Counted from the stretch's first letter, positions 44,402 through 52,849 are shown. The stretch is DNA of 64,000 nucleotides from Thermogemmatispora tikiterensis (GCF_003268475.1 NZ_MCIF01000002.1:5090100-5154099), one strand, 5' to 3'. Translations and numbers: made by a program. Notes: generated by a model from the letters alone, not told the origin.

Positions 44402-45430
44402 ATGGGGTCATCCTGGGATCTGGCGCTGAAGCGGCTCTTTGAGCTGGCAGCTCAGGATTTTGTGGAGCTTGTTTTGCCCGAGGCGCGTTATCAGCGCGAT
44501 GTCTCTGGCGAGTTTGTGCTCGCCGATATTCCGCTCTTCAAAGAGCTAGGGGCGCTGCGAGCCGATGTGATCAGTGCCTGTGAATTGACAGGCCAGCCAG
44601 TAATGGTGCATTTTGAGTTTCAAAGTGGTCCTGATGCACGGATGGCGGAGCGTCTGCTGTTGTATAATGTTCTTGCGGACCAACGCTATCGGTGTCCAGT
44701 CTGGTCGTGTGTGGTTTATCTCCGCCGTTGCGCTGCGCCACTTACGCCCTACCAGCGTGAGTTACCTAACAAGAAGAAAGTACATGAGTTTCATTTCCTG
44801 GTGCTCAAACTCTGGGACATGCCGGCAGCGGATCTGCTGCAGTCAGCACGCTGGGGCATGTTGCCGCTACTGCCGTTGACACGCGAGGGGCAACGTCGTG
44901 AGCTAATTGTGGAGATGAAGCGGCGTCTGGAGCAGGCCAGGCGCTATGACCTGCTGGCTATCGGCTTCTTAATCGCTGCCCTGGCCTGGGCTGGGGCGCC
45001 CGCCAGTGAGCGTCAGTGGCTAAAGGAGCAGTTTACCATGTTGGCCGATTTTATTCAGGAGCTGAAACAGACAGACATCTATCAGATGATTCTGGAGGAA
45101 GGACTGAAGGAGGGGCGAGAGAAAGGACTGAAGGAAGGACGAGAGAAAGGCCTCAAGGAAGGACTGAAAGAAGGACGTCAGCAAGAACGGGCCGAGCGCC
45201 TGAGCGAATTGCGGCGCATGCTGGTAGCCATGGTATCTGCCCGCTTTCCTGAGCTTGGTGAGCTGGCCAGGGAAGTTGCTGCCGGCATCAGCGAGCCAGC
45301 GGCCTTGACCGAGCTGGTGGTGAGCGTTGGCCTGGTGCAGGAAGGCGAGCAGCTGCGCCAGCGGCTACTGGAGCAGGCCAGCGGGCATCGTCGTCCATCT
45401 AACAGCAAAGTCGATCAATTGGGGCAGTAG
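44402..45430 (+). CDS. Rpn-family PD-(D/E)XK nuclease/transposase-like protein
   Basis: The 342-residue protein resembles the Rpn/YhgA family of recombination-promoting nucleases. The N-terminal nuclease fold carries a PD-(D/E)XK-like set, RADV (D55) and HFEFQSG (E72, Q74), then YNVLADQRYRCPVWSCVVYLR. The middle has repeated LKEGREKG units (residues about 235-260, encoded by near-identical 24-bp DNA repeats at 45103-45180), and the C-terminus is helical (DUF4351-like). Members make DNA cuts that promote recA-independent recombination and are often mobile or multicopy. The AT-rich upstream region, unlike its surroundings, may indicate transfer. Confidence 0.82.
   Translation: MGSSWDLALKRLFELAAQDFVELVLPEARYQRDVSGEFVLADIPLFKELGALRADVISACELTGQPVMVHFEFQSGPDARMAERLLLYNVLADQRYRCPVWSCVVYLRRCAAPLTPYQRELPNKKKVHEFHFLVLKLWDMPAADLLQSARWGMLPLLPLTREGQRRELIVEMKRRLEQARRYDLLAIGFLIAALAWAGAPASERQWLKEQFTMLADFIQELKQTDIYQMILEEGLKEGREKGLKEGREKGLKEGLKEGRQQERAERLSELRRMLVAMVSARFPELGELAREVAAGISEPAALTELVVSVGLVQEGEQLRQRLLEQASGHRRPSNSKVDQLGQ
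45103..45180 (+). repeat. Tandem 24-bp repeats within the Rpn-family gene
   Basis: Units reading GGACTGAAGGA(A/G)GG(A/G)CGAGA recur about three times with small changes and encode the Gly-Leu-Lys-Glu-Gly-Arg-Glu-Lys motif. Such repeats in this family vary in copy number. Confidence 0.7.
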
Positions 45431-45499
45431 GCAGCTGTTAGCTGTGCTAATTGATGACCTTTCGTGCTGCTGAAGGGTGAAGACGGGGCCGCTCTCTTC

Positions 45500-46480
45500 C
45501 TAATCCGAGCGTCGCCGGCCCTTCAGCAGCGTTCCCAGGCGCACCTCACTCATGATCATACCCAAACAGATACAGGCGCCGCCCACCCAGGCCAGGCCGC
45601 TCAAGGTCTGGCCTGCCAGCGTCCCAAAGATGCCAGCCCACACCGGCTCACAGGCATAGATCAGCGCCGCATGCGTGCTACTGATATACTGCTGCGCCCA
45701 GTTCATGGCCCCCAGGCAAAAGCCGATATCCACCACTCCCATAAAAAGCACAGCTCCCCAAATGGTCCCATTGCCCGGTAGCAGCAGCTCCTGGTGCGTC
45801 GACAATGCCGTCGCGAAACTCAGCAGTGAAGTCGTAGCTAGCTGGACAATCGCCAGGTTGAGGGCATCGGCCCCCGCCACAAACTTACTGATGCAGACGA
45901 TATGCAAGGCGAAAGCAACCGCACAGCCCAGAATCAGGGCTTCGCCCAGGCCAAAGCTCAGGTTGAAATTCTTATTGACCGAGAGCAGCGTCAGGCCCAG
46001 CAGAGAGAAGACAAATCCGAGACCTGCCTCCAACGAAGGGCGCTGGCGAAGCAACAACACAGCAAAGAACGGCACCAGCGGGATATACAGGCCCGTAATA
46101 AAGCCCGCCTTGCTCGTGATCGTGTACTGCAAGCCCAACGTCTGCAGCGCATAACCACTAAAGAGCAAGACACCGAGGATCATCCCTCTGCGCAGCTCCG
46201 CTCCTGTCAACCGGCGTAAGTGGCGGCGAAAGAGCAGCGCCAACGTCAGCGCTCCGATGCCAAAGTTATACCCTAAGTAAGTAAAGAGACCGACAAAGTG
46301 GATAGCATACTTCGTCACCAGGAACGTACTGCCCCAGATCATCGTCACTACCAGAAGCAACCCATCGATGCGCAAACGCCACCAGAGTCCTCTCGCCGGG
46401 GATGCTCCTTCAGAAGCAGAGGTAGAAGAAACCAGCCTGGGCTGTTCCGCTGCAGTAGTGAGCTTCTCTTGTGGAGTCAT
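45500..46480 (-). CDS. EamA/DMT-family transporter
   Basis: The 326-residue membrane protein has ten predicted helices in two EamA repeats, with ITMIWGSTFLVTKYAI (second half seen as MIWGSTFLVTKY) in the first repeat and VWAGIFGTLAGQTL in the second, the typical DMT exporter layout. Substrates in this family include amino acids and other metabolites; none can be named here. I chose ATG 46480 (MTPQEKL); the frame continues to 46537 but neither start has a good ribosome-binding site. It is downstream of the ornithine-cyclodeaminase-like gene, but a terminator lies between them. Confidence 0.85.
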   Translation of the reverse strand: MTPQEKLTTAAEQPRLVSSTSASEGASPARGLWWRLRIDGLLLVVTMIWGSTFLVTKYAIHFVGLFTYLGYNFGIGALTLALLFRRHLRRLTGAELRRGMILGVLLFSGYALQTLGLQYTITSKAGFITGLYIPLVPFFAVLLLRQRPSLEAGLGFVFSLLGLTLLSVNKNFNLSFGLGEALILGCAVAFALHIVCISKFVAGADALNLAIVQLATTSLLSFATALSTHQELLLPGNGTIWGAVLFMGVVDIGFCLGAMNWAQQYISSTHAALIYACEPVWAGIFGTLAGQTLSGLAWVGGACICLGMIMSEVRLGTLLKGRRRSD

Positions 46481-46692
46481 GGTCGTGAGACAGGTACCTT
46501 TCCAGGGGGACCGCGAGCCTATGCCTATGGTTCCCATTGTCCATCAAACAAGGTTGTTGCTGCCCCTCTCCTCTCCCCAGCTGCCCAAGCAAGCAGCACA
46601 ACGGCGCAGGGGTAGACGAAGTCAGCTCGGCAGGGCTGACCTGGTAGAGCCGGGATGACCGGCAGCCAGTCAGCCAGCCATCAGTCTAACAC

Positions 46693-46736
46693 AAAAAGCC
46701 CCGCCTCGTCAGCCCACAGTGGGCGGAGAGGCGGGG
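46693..46736 (-). terminator. Intrinsic terminator of the LOR/SDH-type gene
   Basis: On the minus strand CCCCGCCTC (46736-46728) pairs with GAGGCGGGG (46707-46699), with an inner GCCCA-CTG-TGGGC hairpin, followed by CTTTTTGTG. It lies 45 bp past the stop at 46781. Confidence 0.75.
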
Positions 46737-46780
46737 ATAGGCGAGAAGCGGTGCAGAAGAAAGAGACTCGGCTCCTTCCT

Positions 46781-48052
46781 CTACCTCTGAGTGTGGCCGG
46801 CTTCGGTCTGCAAGCTTGCCGCGTTGGGAAGAGCGGCCTCTCGCCGCAAAGCCTCGACCAGCTCGCGCAGGAATAGCTCGGCATCGGTGACCAGGCCAGC
46901 CGCCTGGAAACTGCCGCGATCGGCCAGCTTCGTCACCACTGCTGGGTTGATATCCACCACCACCGTGCGCACTGTGGCCGGCAGCAGGTTGCCGGTGGCA
47001 ATGGCGTGCAGCATCGAAGCCACCATAATCGCCATCTCCACCCCTTGCAAAGCGCGGCGCATCTGGCGCTGCGCCTCCTGCATATCGGTAATCACGCCCG
47101 GCATGGGGCCATCGTCGCGGATCGAGCCGGCCAACACCAGCGGCACCTGGTGCTTGATTGCCTCATAGATCAACCCTTCGCGGAGCAGACCGACCTCGAC
47201 CGCCTTCTCTAGCGAACCAACCGCCCGAATCGCATTGATCGCCCGCAAGTGATTGCGATGGCCGCCTTCTACCTGTTCACCCGTGCGCAGATCGACCCCG
47301 AGCGAGGTACCGAAGAGGGCCGCCTCCACATCGTGGGTCACAATGGCGTTCCCTCCGAAAATGACCTGCACGTAGCCGCGCCGGATCAGCTCCGCCACAT
47401 AGCGGCCCGCCCCCGTGTGGATCACTGCCGGGCCGAGCACAAAGAGAATCTTTCCACCGCGGGCCCGGGTCTCCTGCATCTGGCGCGCGATATGCTGGAT
47501 CATCAAGATCTTCGCTTTCTCAGAAGAGACATCGCTCTGCATAAAGGCAAAGATCTCGCGCTCGCGGGCGCGCTCAAAGGACTGTACCCGGATACCTTCG
47601 TGGCCAACCACCACCTCGTCGCCGACCTCGACCTCATGCATCGGCTTGCAGTAGGCACGGCGGTGCTCACGATCAATGACGATGGCCACATCCATCTCAA
47701 TCTGCTCCACATCGACCCACTGGCCCCCGAGCCGGACCTGTGTCGGCAGGTTCGTCGTCGAATAGAAGCCCTCGGGGAGCACTCCCCGCTGTTCCACACG
47801 TGCTGTACGCACATCGTGACCATTGACGAGCATGGCCCCGAGCTGCTGCAGCTCCGAGAGGATCAGATCGAGCGTCTGCTCGTCATCGGCTTTGATCTCC
47901 ATGCGCACATAGCTCGGCTCGCTCTTATGCTTACCGACCTGAATCTCCTGAATCAGGAAGTCACCGCCGCGATCCATGATGATGTCCCAGGCGCGCGGCA
48001 ATGTCCAGGAGTCAATGATATGTCCACTGAGTTCGATAATTTCGCTCGCCAT
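46781..48052 (-). CDS. LOR/SDH (TIGR00300) family protein, ornithine cyclodeaminase-like
   Basis: The 423-residue protein matches the family known as TIGR00300 or LOR/SDH bifunctional conserved region. It has the N-terminal SGHIIDSWTLPRAWDII and GKHKSEPSYVRMEI, and a nucleotide-binding C-terminal half with ILFVLGPAVIHTGAGRYVAELI (central part), FGGNAIVTHDVEAALFGTSLG and GGHRNHLRAINAIR. Archaeal relatives convert ornithine to proline, and in cyanobacteria the domain is fused behind an arginine dihydrolase domain, absent here. The likely role is arginine/ornithine catabolism to proline (family inference). It is followed by a clear terminator. Confidence 0.85.
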   Translation of the reverse strand: MASEIIELSGHIIDSWTLPRAWDIIMDRGGDFLIQEIQVGKHKSEPSYVRMEIKADDEQTLDLILSELQQLGAMLVNGHDVRTARVEQRGVLPEGFYSTTNLPTQVRLGGQWVDVEQIEMDVAIVIDREHRRAYCKPMHEVEVGDEVVVGHEGIRVQSFERAREREIFAFMQSDVSSEKAKILMIQHIARQMQETRARGGKILFVLGPAVIHTGAGRYVAELIRRGYVQVIFGGNAIVTHDVEAALFGTSLGVDLRTGEQVEGGHRNHLRAINAIRAVGSLEKAVEVGLLREGLIYEAIKHQVPLVLAGSIRDDGPMPGVITDMQEAQRQMRRALQGVEMAIMVASMLHAIATGNLLPATVRTVVVDINPAVVTKLADRGSFQAAGLVTDAELFLRELVEALRREAALPNAASLQTEAGHTQR

Positions 48053-48090
48053 GAGAATGACGCTTCCCCCAGACCAAACAAGATGGAACG

Positions 48091-48114
48091 CTCAAGCACT
48101 GCCTGCTGCTTGGG
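48091..48114. promoter_or_regulatory. Inverted repeat upstream of the LOR/SDH-type gene
   Basis: CAAGCA-CTGCCTGC-TGCTTG (48093-48112) forms a small perfect hairpin 40 bp before the start codon. It could be an operator or a leader hairpin. Confidence 0.25.
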
Positions 48115-48267
48115 CGTTGTGTAAGTAACAGGGCAAGGACGGAACAGAGAGGAAAAGAGGCGACTCCGTTGCCCACCTGTGGCCCCGCGCGCTGTTCTGG
48201 GTCCAGTTTAGTGCGCCCAGGCATGGCTGTCAACTCCTGGCGCTGGCCAGGGCCGCCGCAGTGATGG

Positions 48268-48831
48268 CTACCAGCGTCGTCCAATAGGGCAGATAGTTTG
48301 GAAGGGACAGGCCCGGCATTTGGCCGCTTTCTGCCGGGCGAGTATGGGCGGCTGCTCGGCGCTGCAGCGCTGCATCTCTTCGAGCAGACGAATCACCTTG
48401 CGTCGCAGCGCCGGCGTGTATTCGATGGTAAACTCGTTGTCTGCGTAGCGCAGGATGCCGTGCGTTGGGGGAACAGCAAAGTAGTCCTCCAGGATCAGGC
48501 AGTAGGCGCCGATCTGGACTACATGGTTGCTATAAGGCACAGTAGCATTCTGTACCTGCAGCTTCAGCTCGACAGGTACAGGGCGCCCATCTGGCAGCTC
48601 GACGACATAATCAGGCTTACCGACCAGCGGATAGCTGCTCGATATCAGCGGCTCCCCCTGGCCGTCGGCGTCCTCGTAGACAAGGGTGCCCTCGGGCAGA
48701 CCCAGAGCACGCTGGCGCTCTGCCAACAGACGGGCACGCTGAGCAGCGCGCTCATTGCGAAGCAGGAGCAAGAGCGCGATGGCAATGAGCAGAACGGCAA
48801 GGCCAAGCGAAAGCAAGATGCTATTGAGCAT
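48268..48831 (-). CDS. Membrane-anchored Cas4-like nuclease, C-terminal half
   Basis: The 187-residue protein starts with one membrane helix (residues 3-25) and then has the Cas4/RecB-type PD-(D/E)XK core: GKPDYVVEL (D74), PVELK (E88, K90), and QIGAYCLILED (Q106, Y110). It ends with three cysteines, CRACPFQTIC (C172, C175, C181), which in Cas4 are three of the four iron-sulfur ligands. The N-terminal Cas4 part with the first Cys is not present here but is encoded by the next gene upstream (48955-49371). No cas1, cas2 or repeats are nearby, so this is not a CRISPR adaptation gene. Confidence 0.8.
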   Translation of the reverse strand: MLNSILLSLGLAVLLIAIALLLLLRNERAAQRARLLAERQRALGLPEGTLVYEDADGQGEPLISSSYPLVGKPDYVVELPDGRPVPVELKLQVQNATVPYSNHVVQIGAYCLILEDYFAVPPTHGILRYADNEFTIEYTPALRRKVIRLLEEMQRCSAEQPPILARQKAAKCRACPFQTICPIGRRW

Positions 48832-48954
48832 GGTTCATTTCTTCGTGCAGCCGCTCTCTGTTGCTCACGGCGTGCGCCGCTCACTCACGCTCGGCCCGGC
48901 GGGACATTGGCTGCGCTGAGCGAGCGGAGCGAGCGCACGCCCTCAGCCGGCCAG

Positions 48955-49371
48955 TCAGTGCAGGAAGACGGCGGCGGCGATGAGCACGATGGCGCCGATC
49001 AAGAGCACAATGGCGACCAGGGTGAGCCGACGGCTGCAGCCGGAGAAGGGCAGAGCGCGCGCTTCATCGTAGACGTCTTCCAGCGCCTCCGCATGTTCTC
49101 GATGTTGCTCCTGCCCGGTATCGAAGGCGCCCCGCCGCAACAAGAGACGCTCGTGCAGCTGATACTCCGGGAGCGCCGTGGCCTGGGGGCCATGCTCGTG
49201 CTCCAGCTCGACCATTCGTGCGAATAGCTCTTCTGTATCTGCCTGGGCGGCTGGCTCGTATTGCTCGTGCCACCAGGCGAGCGGACAGTATTCGAAGGCT
49301 GCCACTTCGCTGGCGGTAAAATAGCGTTTGGACTTTTCTTTCCCTCGCGGCTGGCGTTGCTCTGGCTGCAT
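48955..49371 (-). CDS. Tail-anchored protein resembling the Cas4 N-terminal part
   Basis: The 138-residue protein has YFTASEVAAFEYCPLAWW (residues 17-34), the typical Cas4/RecB-nuclease N-terminus with its single iron-sulfur Cys (C29), followed by a helical His/Glu-rich segment (H58, H60, H73). One membrane helix lies at the very C-terminus (about 115-136). It lacks any PD-(D/E)XK catalytic acids. With the protein encoded 123 bp downstream it would complete one Cas4-like fold, both halves being anchored to the membrane (inference). It is probably co-transcribed with the HD-domain gene 60 bp upstream. Confidence 0.7.
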   Translation of the reverse strand: MQPEQRQPRGKEKSKRYFTASEVAAFEYCPLAWWHEQYEPAAQADTEELFARMVELEHEHGPQATALPEYQLHERLLLRRGAFDTGQEQHREHAEALEDVYDEARALPFSGCSRRLTLVAIVLLIGAIVLIAAAVFLH

Positions 49372-49431
49372 GGAGGCTCCTCCACAGCGGCGACCTGACG
49401 GCCTTCCTGCCCGCCGTAACCGGCGCTGGTC

Positions 49432-50049
49432 TTATTCGCTGCGGGCGGGCTGCTTCGCCTCGCTGGTCTCGGAGCTGGGACTGGTACCGGCCAGCCCTAG
49501 CTCAGCGGCGATGCCCGACATGGCCGTGATGACATTGGCAATGTGCTCGTCAAGGTCAACGCCCAGCTCAGCGGCTCCGCGGACGATATCATCGCGGTTG
49601 ACACCGGCGGCGAAGCCTTTCGTTTTCATCTTCTTGCGTACCGACGAGACCTCCAGTCCAAGAATACTCTTGTTGGGTCGCACGAGCGCAGTCGCAGTAA
49701 TGAGGCCAGTGATCTCATCACAGGCATAGAGTGCTTTGGAGAGCAGATCGCTCCGTGGATGGGTCTCTGCATTGAGGTCGTTATGGGCCAGAATGGCATA
49801 GATAATGCGCTCGTCGTAGCCGGCCTCGCGCAGCCAGCCGGCCAGCACGCGGGTGTGCTGCTGCAGGTCAGGATACTCCTCGTAGTCGCAGTCGTGCAGC
49901 AGACCAGTAATGCCCCACAGCTCTTCGTCCTCGCCGTATTTGCGCGCATAGAAGCGCATGGCGGCCTCGACAGCTAACATATGACGCTGCAGATTCAGAT
50001 TTTTCACGTGCTCGGTCATCAGACGATAAGCATCATCACGAGTTGGCAT
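49432..50049 (-). CDS. HD-domain phosphohydrolase-like protein
   Basis: The 205-residue protein contains an HD domain: H in NLQRHMLAVEAAMRFYA, the HD pair in ITGLLHDCDYEEYP, and a later H/D set at AILAHNDLNAETHPRSDLLSKALYACDEITGL (positions about 90-120). This group includes small cytosolic metal-dependent phosphohydrolases acting on nucleotides or unknown substrates. ATG 50049 has GGAG eleven bases upstream; the frame upstream of it lacks family similarity and would overlap the promoter. It is first of a minus-strand run with the split Cas4-like genes. Confidence 0.85.
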   Translation of the reverse strand: MPTRDDAYRLMTEHVKNLNLQRHMLAVEAAMRFYARKYGEDEELWGITGLLHDCDYEEYPDLQQHTRVLAGWLREAGYDERIIYAILAHNDLNAETHPRSDLLSKALYACDEITGLITATALVRPNKSILGLEVSSVRKKMKTKGFAAGVNRDDIVRGAAELGVDLDEHIANVITAMSGIAAELGLAGTSPSSETSEAKQPARSE

Positions 50050-50106
50050 ATGCACGTTTTCTCCAGTTGCTCTCGTTTCTCTCAGGCGAGTGTCCTGGGA
50101 GTTTCC

Positions 50107-50115
50107 ATTATAGCA
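50107..50115 (-). promoter_or_regulatory. Extended -10 promoter for the HD-domain gene
   Basis: On the minus strand TGC-TATAAT (50115-50107) is a consensus extended -10, about 50 bp before ATG 50049. It is back to back with the rpsU promoter. Confidence 0.5.
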
Positions 50116-50198
50116 CAGGTCTCCCGTCACGGCGTATGGCCTGCTGCCATCGGCCTGTGAGAAAAGCAGGGAAAGGATAGCGCCCCACGCGCAAAGTA

Positions 50199-50207
50199 TG
50201 CTATACT
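50199..50207 (+). promoter_or_regulatory. Extended -10 promoter for rpsU
   Basis: TGC-TATACT lies at 50199-50207, giving a predicted start near 50214 and a leader of about 177 nt before rpsU. No good -35 is seen. Confidence 0.45.
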
Positions 50208-50390
50208 GGGAGCAATCGAGATGGGCGCGGCGCGCTCAGCTCGTTGCAGAGCAGCATTGGCCCCGCGCTCCTCGGGAGTAAAGATCATTACAGCATGTCT
50301 CATCCTTCTATTGTATGCCTGTTACCGACGGCGGGCTGCATGTGGGCCGCTGCGGGTAGCGGCAGATCTAGATAGGGGCTGGTTTTCTCG

Positions 50391-50579
50391 ATGAGCGAGA
50401 TTAAGGTTAATCCGGGCGAGCCGTTTGACGTCGCCCTGAAAAAGTTTAACCGCCGCGTGCAGCAGGATGGCATTCTCTCTGAGGCCCGCCGTCGCGCGCG
50501 CTATGAGAGTCCGCAGGACCGCCGCAAACGCAAGGCGGCCAACCTGCGTCGTAAACTTCGTCGTTCGCGCCGTGGTTGA
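50391..50579 (+). CDS. rpsU: 30S ribosomal protein S21
   Basis: The 62-residue basic protein matches bS21: VNPGEPFDVALKKFNRRVQQ and GILSEARRRARYESP, ending in an Arg/Lys-rich helix. S21 sits near the 3' end of 16S rRNA and helps initiation. It is monocistronic, with an extended -10 promoter upstream. Confidence 0.95.
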   Translation: MSEIKVNPGEPFDVALKKFNRRVQQDGILSEARRRARYESPQDRRKRKAANLRRKLRRSRRG

Positions 50580-50886
50580 GGATGGCGCCAGACCCACAAC
50601 AGGGTGCTGGCTGCCGCCTACCGGTGATTGCCGTTCAAGCTGTTCCTCTATGGGTATGGGAGAGGGGAGTGACTCATTGAGGAGTGGAACCCGTCTGGCG
50701 CTCCCTCCTCGCCGCTGGGGTATCTCCCTTCCGGCGGTGACATCTTCCCATCTCCCCTTTTTTCTATAGAAGCTCCCCTCTCTTCTCCTGGTTGAAGAAA
50801 TACCTCTCTTACTTGTCTTTCTCCTCTTGTTGAGATCTGGCCCCGACGCCTGAATCTCCGGCAGCTGACTCGGGCTCGCCCGTGGA
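50580..50886. other. Convergent intergenic region rpsU / epimerase
   Basis: This 307-bp gap contains GAGAGGGGAG (50660-50669) and its complement CTCCCCTCTC (50773-50782) about 100 bp apart, and a CCCCTTTTTTC tract near 50755-50765. Together these could form the 3' end of the rpsU transcript, though no compact terminator hairpin is evident. No gene was seen. Confidence 0.35.
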
Positions 50887-51900
50887 CTAGGCGCGCAGCG
50901 TCACTCCCAGGCCGGGAGCCTCGGGCAGGACCAGCTTGCCCTGGACGACTCGTACGCCGCTGCAGGGGTCGTTGCCAACGAGCAGGTTGCCGTCGAGATC
51001 GGCGTAGTCTACAAGCGGCGTCAGGTGGGCGGCAGCGGTAATCGCCAGCGAGCTTTCGATCATGCAGCCCAGCATGACCTGGAGGTGGTGGGCGCGGGCT
51101 GCGTGGATCAGCTTCAGGGCCCGATTGATGCCACCACATTTCATCAGTTTAATGTTGATGCCGTCGACACAGCCGACAAGGCGTGGAATGTCTTCCAGGG
51201 AGACGCAGCTTTCATCAACGATGATTGGGACGGGGACCTGCTGACGAAGGAGGCGCAGGCCCTCCAGGTCGCCGGGGGCGATGGGCTGCTCAACAAACTC
51301 GATGCCGTACTCGGCCAGGGCGTTGATGGTGCGAATGGCTTCCTTGACGGTCCAGCCGGCATTGGCGTCAACGCGCAGAGTGGCCTGCGAGACAGCGCGG
51401 ATGGCCCGCACGTTCTCAACGTCCTGCCTGGTGCCTACTTTGATCTTGAGAATGGGATAATCGCGGGCGCGAGCTGCCTTCTCGGCCATGCGCTCAGGCG
51501 TATCGAGGCCGATGGTGAAGGAGGTGAGGGCGCTGCGCTCAGGATTGAGGCCGAGCAGACGATAGAGCGGCAGGTTGAGCCGCTTCCCAACGAGGTCGTA
51601 GAGGGCCATGTCAATAGCGGCTTTAGCGGCGGGACTGCGCCCGATGGCCTGGTCGAGGCGCGCAAGAATGTCCTCGATGAGGAACGGGTCATCTCCAAGC
51701 TCCTCAGCAAAGCGCTCCAGGCAGGCGCGAGTAGTGGCAAAGGTGTCGCCATAGTAGGCAGAGGGGGCGGCTTCGCCGTAGCCGCTGAGACCATCGTGAG
51801 TGATGGTGACAAGCAGATTGTCGGCGACCTCTTCGACGCCACGCGAGATGCGGAAGGGCGTACTGAGTCTGAGCTGCAATGGGCGAGTCTCTAGCTGCAT
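50887..51900 (-). CDS. Dipeptide epimerase (enolase superfamily)
   Basis: The 337-residue protein is a muconate-lactonizing/Ala-Glu-epimerase-type enolase. The catalytic lysine is in LKIKVG (about 158-163), the metal ligands in LRVDANAGW, FVEQPI and IIVDESC, and the second base in INIKLMKCGG. The C-terminal DYADLDGNLL region fits dipeptide-specific members. L-Ala-D/L-Glu epimerases act on murein peptides, but specificity varies with the C-terminal residues, so the exact dipeptide is open. It suits the peptide-import genes at 54.8-59 kb. It is divergent from the Nudix gene. Confidence 0.88.
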   Translation of the reverse strand: MQLETRPLQLRLSTPFRISRGVEEVADNLLVTITHDGLSGYGEAAPSAYYGDTFATTRACLERFAEELGDDPFLIEDILARLDQAIGRSPAAKAAIDMALYDLVGKRLNLPLYRLLGLNPERSALTSFTIGLDTPERMAEKAARARDYPILKIKVGTRQDVENVRAIRAVSQATLRVDANAGWTVKEAIRTINALAEYGIEFVEQPIAPGDLEGLRLLRQQVPVPIIVDESCVSLEDIPRLVGCVDGINIKLMKCGGINRALKLIHAARAHHLQVMLGCMIESSLAITAAAHLTPLVDYADLDGNLLVGNDPCSGVRVVQGKLVLPEAPGLGVTLRA

Positions 51901-52304
51901 GATTGGCTGCTCCTTGCTCTCCTTGGGGTCTTGATTGCTGCGGGCTGGCTTCTCCAGGCTCTCGTCGCGCCTCCTCCTTCGCTCTCTTGGGACCTGCCTG
52001 GTTGACTCCAGAGCTGCTCACTCAGCGTATGAGATCCAACGCAACGCCAAAGCCGGAGGGCCGTATCTGCTTCAGAGCATAGCATAGGAGGCCAATGGCT
52101 GTCTGCTCCTGGTTGGGCTGGAGAAAGGTCGATGATGAGGTTGCGACAGGCTTGAGACAGGACTCTGCCTTCCTTGCAACAGCGACTGACTATACTCTCT
52201 CCTGTACCGAGGCCCTCGCTCCTGCAGGCAGATAGGCAAACAGCCTGTCGGCTCTCTCGGGGGCCAGGTTCTCAGGCCAGAATCTGGAAAAGAGGAAACA
52301 GAGC
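51901..52304. other. Divergent intergenic region epimerase / Nudix
   Basis: This 404-bp gap has no convincing gene. A TATACT at 52191-52196 could be the -10 for the Nudix gene but lacks a -35 at normal spacing. CAGGC and GCCTG arms near 52223-52245 form a weak inverted repeat. Confidence 0.35.
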
Positions 52305-52835
52305 ATGCCTATGAATGCGATAAAGACAGCACTCTATACGTGTTTGAAGCGCTGCGTCAGTTACTGCTTTAATCTACTGAATCTCCTGCTTGGTGGGAAG
52401 CTGCCGCCCTTCGGGAGCGCAGCGGTGGTCGTCGAGGAGCAGGGGCGCTACCTGGTGCTGCTCCTTCCCAGCGGGCGGGCGGTCTTCCCTGGCGGCTTTA
52501 TGACCTGGCGAGAGCACCCGCGCGAGGCGGCGGAGCGTGAGGGACGCGAAGAAACGGGGTTACTGCTGGAAGCCGATGATCTAATCAATTTTTACTCACT
52601 GGTGACGACCGACTGGCGGGCTATGAGTACGATCAGTTTTGTCTATCACGCGCATGTGCGCGGTGGGCTTCTGCGTCCGGGAATGGAGGGCCGCCCGTGC
52701 TGGCTCACAGAGGAGGAGCTGCGACAACGCATGGATCGCCAGTCGCTTCGTGTTCTCGATGACTACCTGGGCTATTGTCAACGCCGGCGCGACGAGCTGA
52801 GTCACGTCAAAACCCTGGTTCCCCTGATGCGCTGA
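52305..52835 (+). CDS. Nudix hydrolase
   Basis: The 176-residue protein carries a Nudix box: GFMTWREHPREAAEREGREE (about residues 65-84) followed by TGL, with the metal-binding REGREE core (one position departs from the usual hydrophobic residue). It hydrolyses a nucleoside diphosphate linked to another moiety; the substrate is unknown. The first 35 residues are hydrophobic/basic (ALYTCLKRCVSYCFNLLNLLL) and might associate with the membrane. ATG 52305 has AGAGG nine bases upstream. A hairpin follows the stop. Confidence 0.85.
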   Translation: MPMNAIKTALYTCLKRCVSYCFNLLNLLLGGKLPPFGSAAVVVEEQGRYLVLLLPSGRAVFPGGFMTWREHPREAAEREGREETGLLLEADDLINFYSLVTTDWRAMSTISFVYHAHVRGGLLRPGMEGRPCWLTEEELRQRMDRQSLRVLDDYLGYCQRRRDELSHVKTLVPLMR

Positions 52836-52849
52836 GATGCTGGTCGAAA

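Noticed and set aside
48268..49371. CRISPR adaptation locus suggested by the Cas4-like genes
   Set aside because: No repeat array, cas1, cas2 or effector gene is present; the membrane anchors also argue against an adaptation role.
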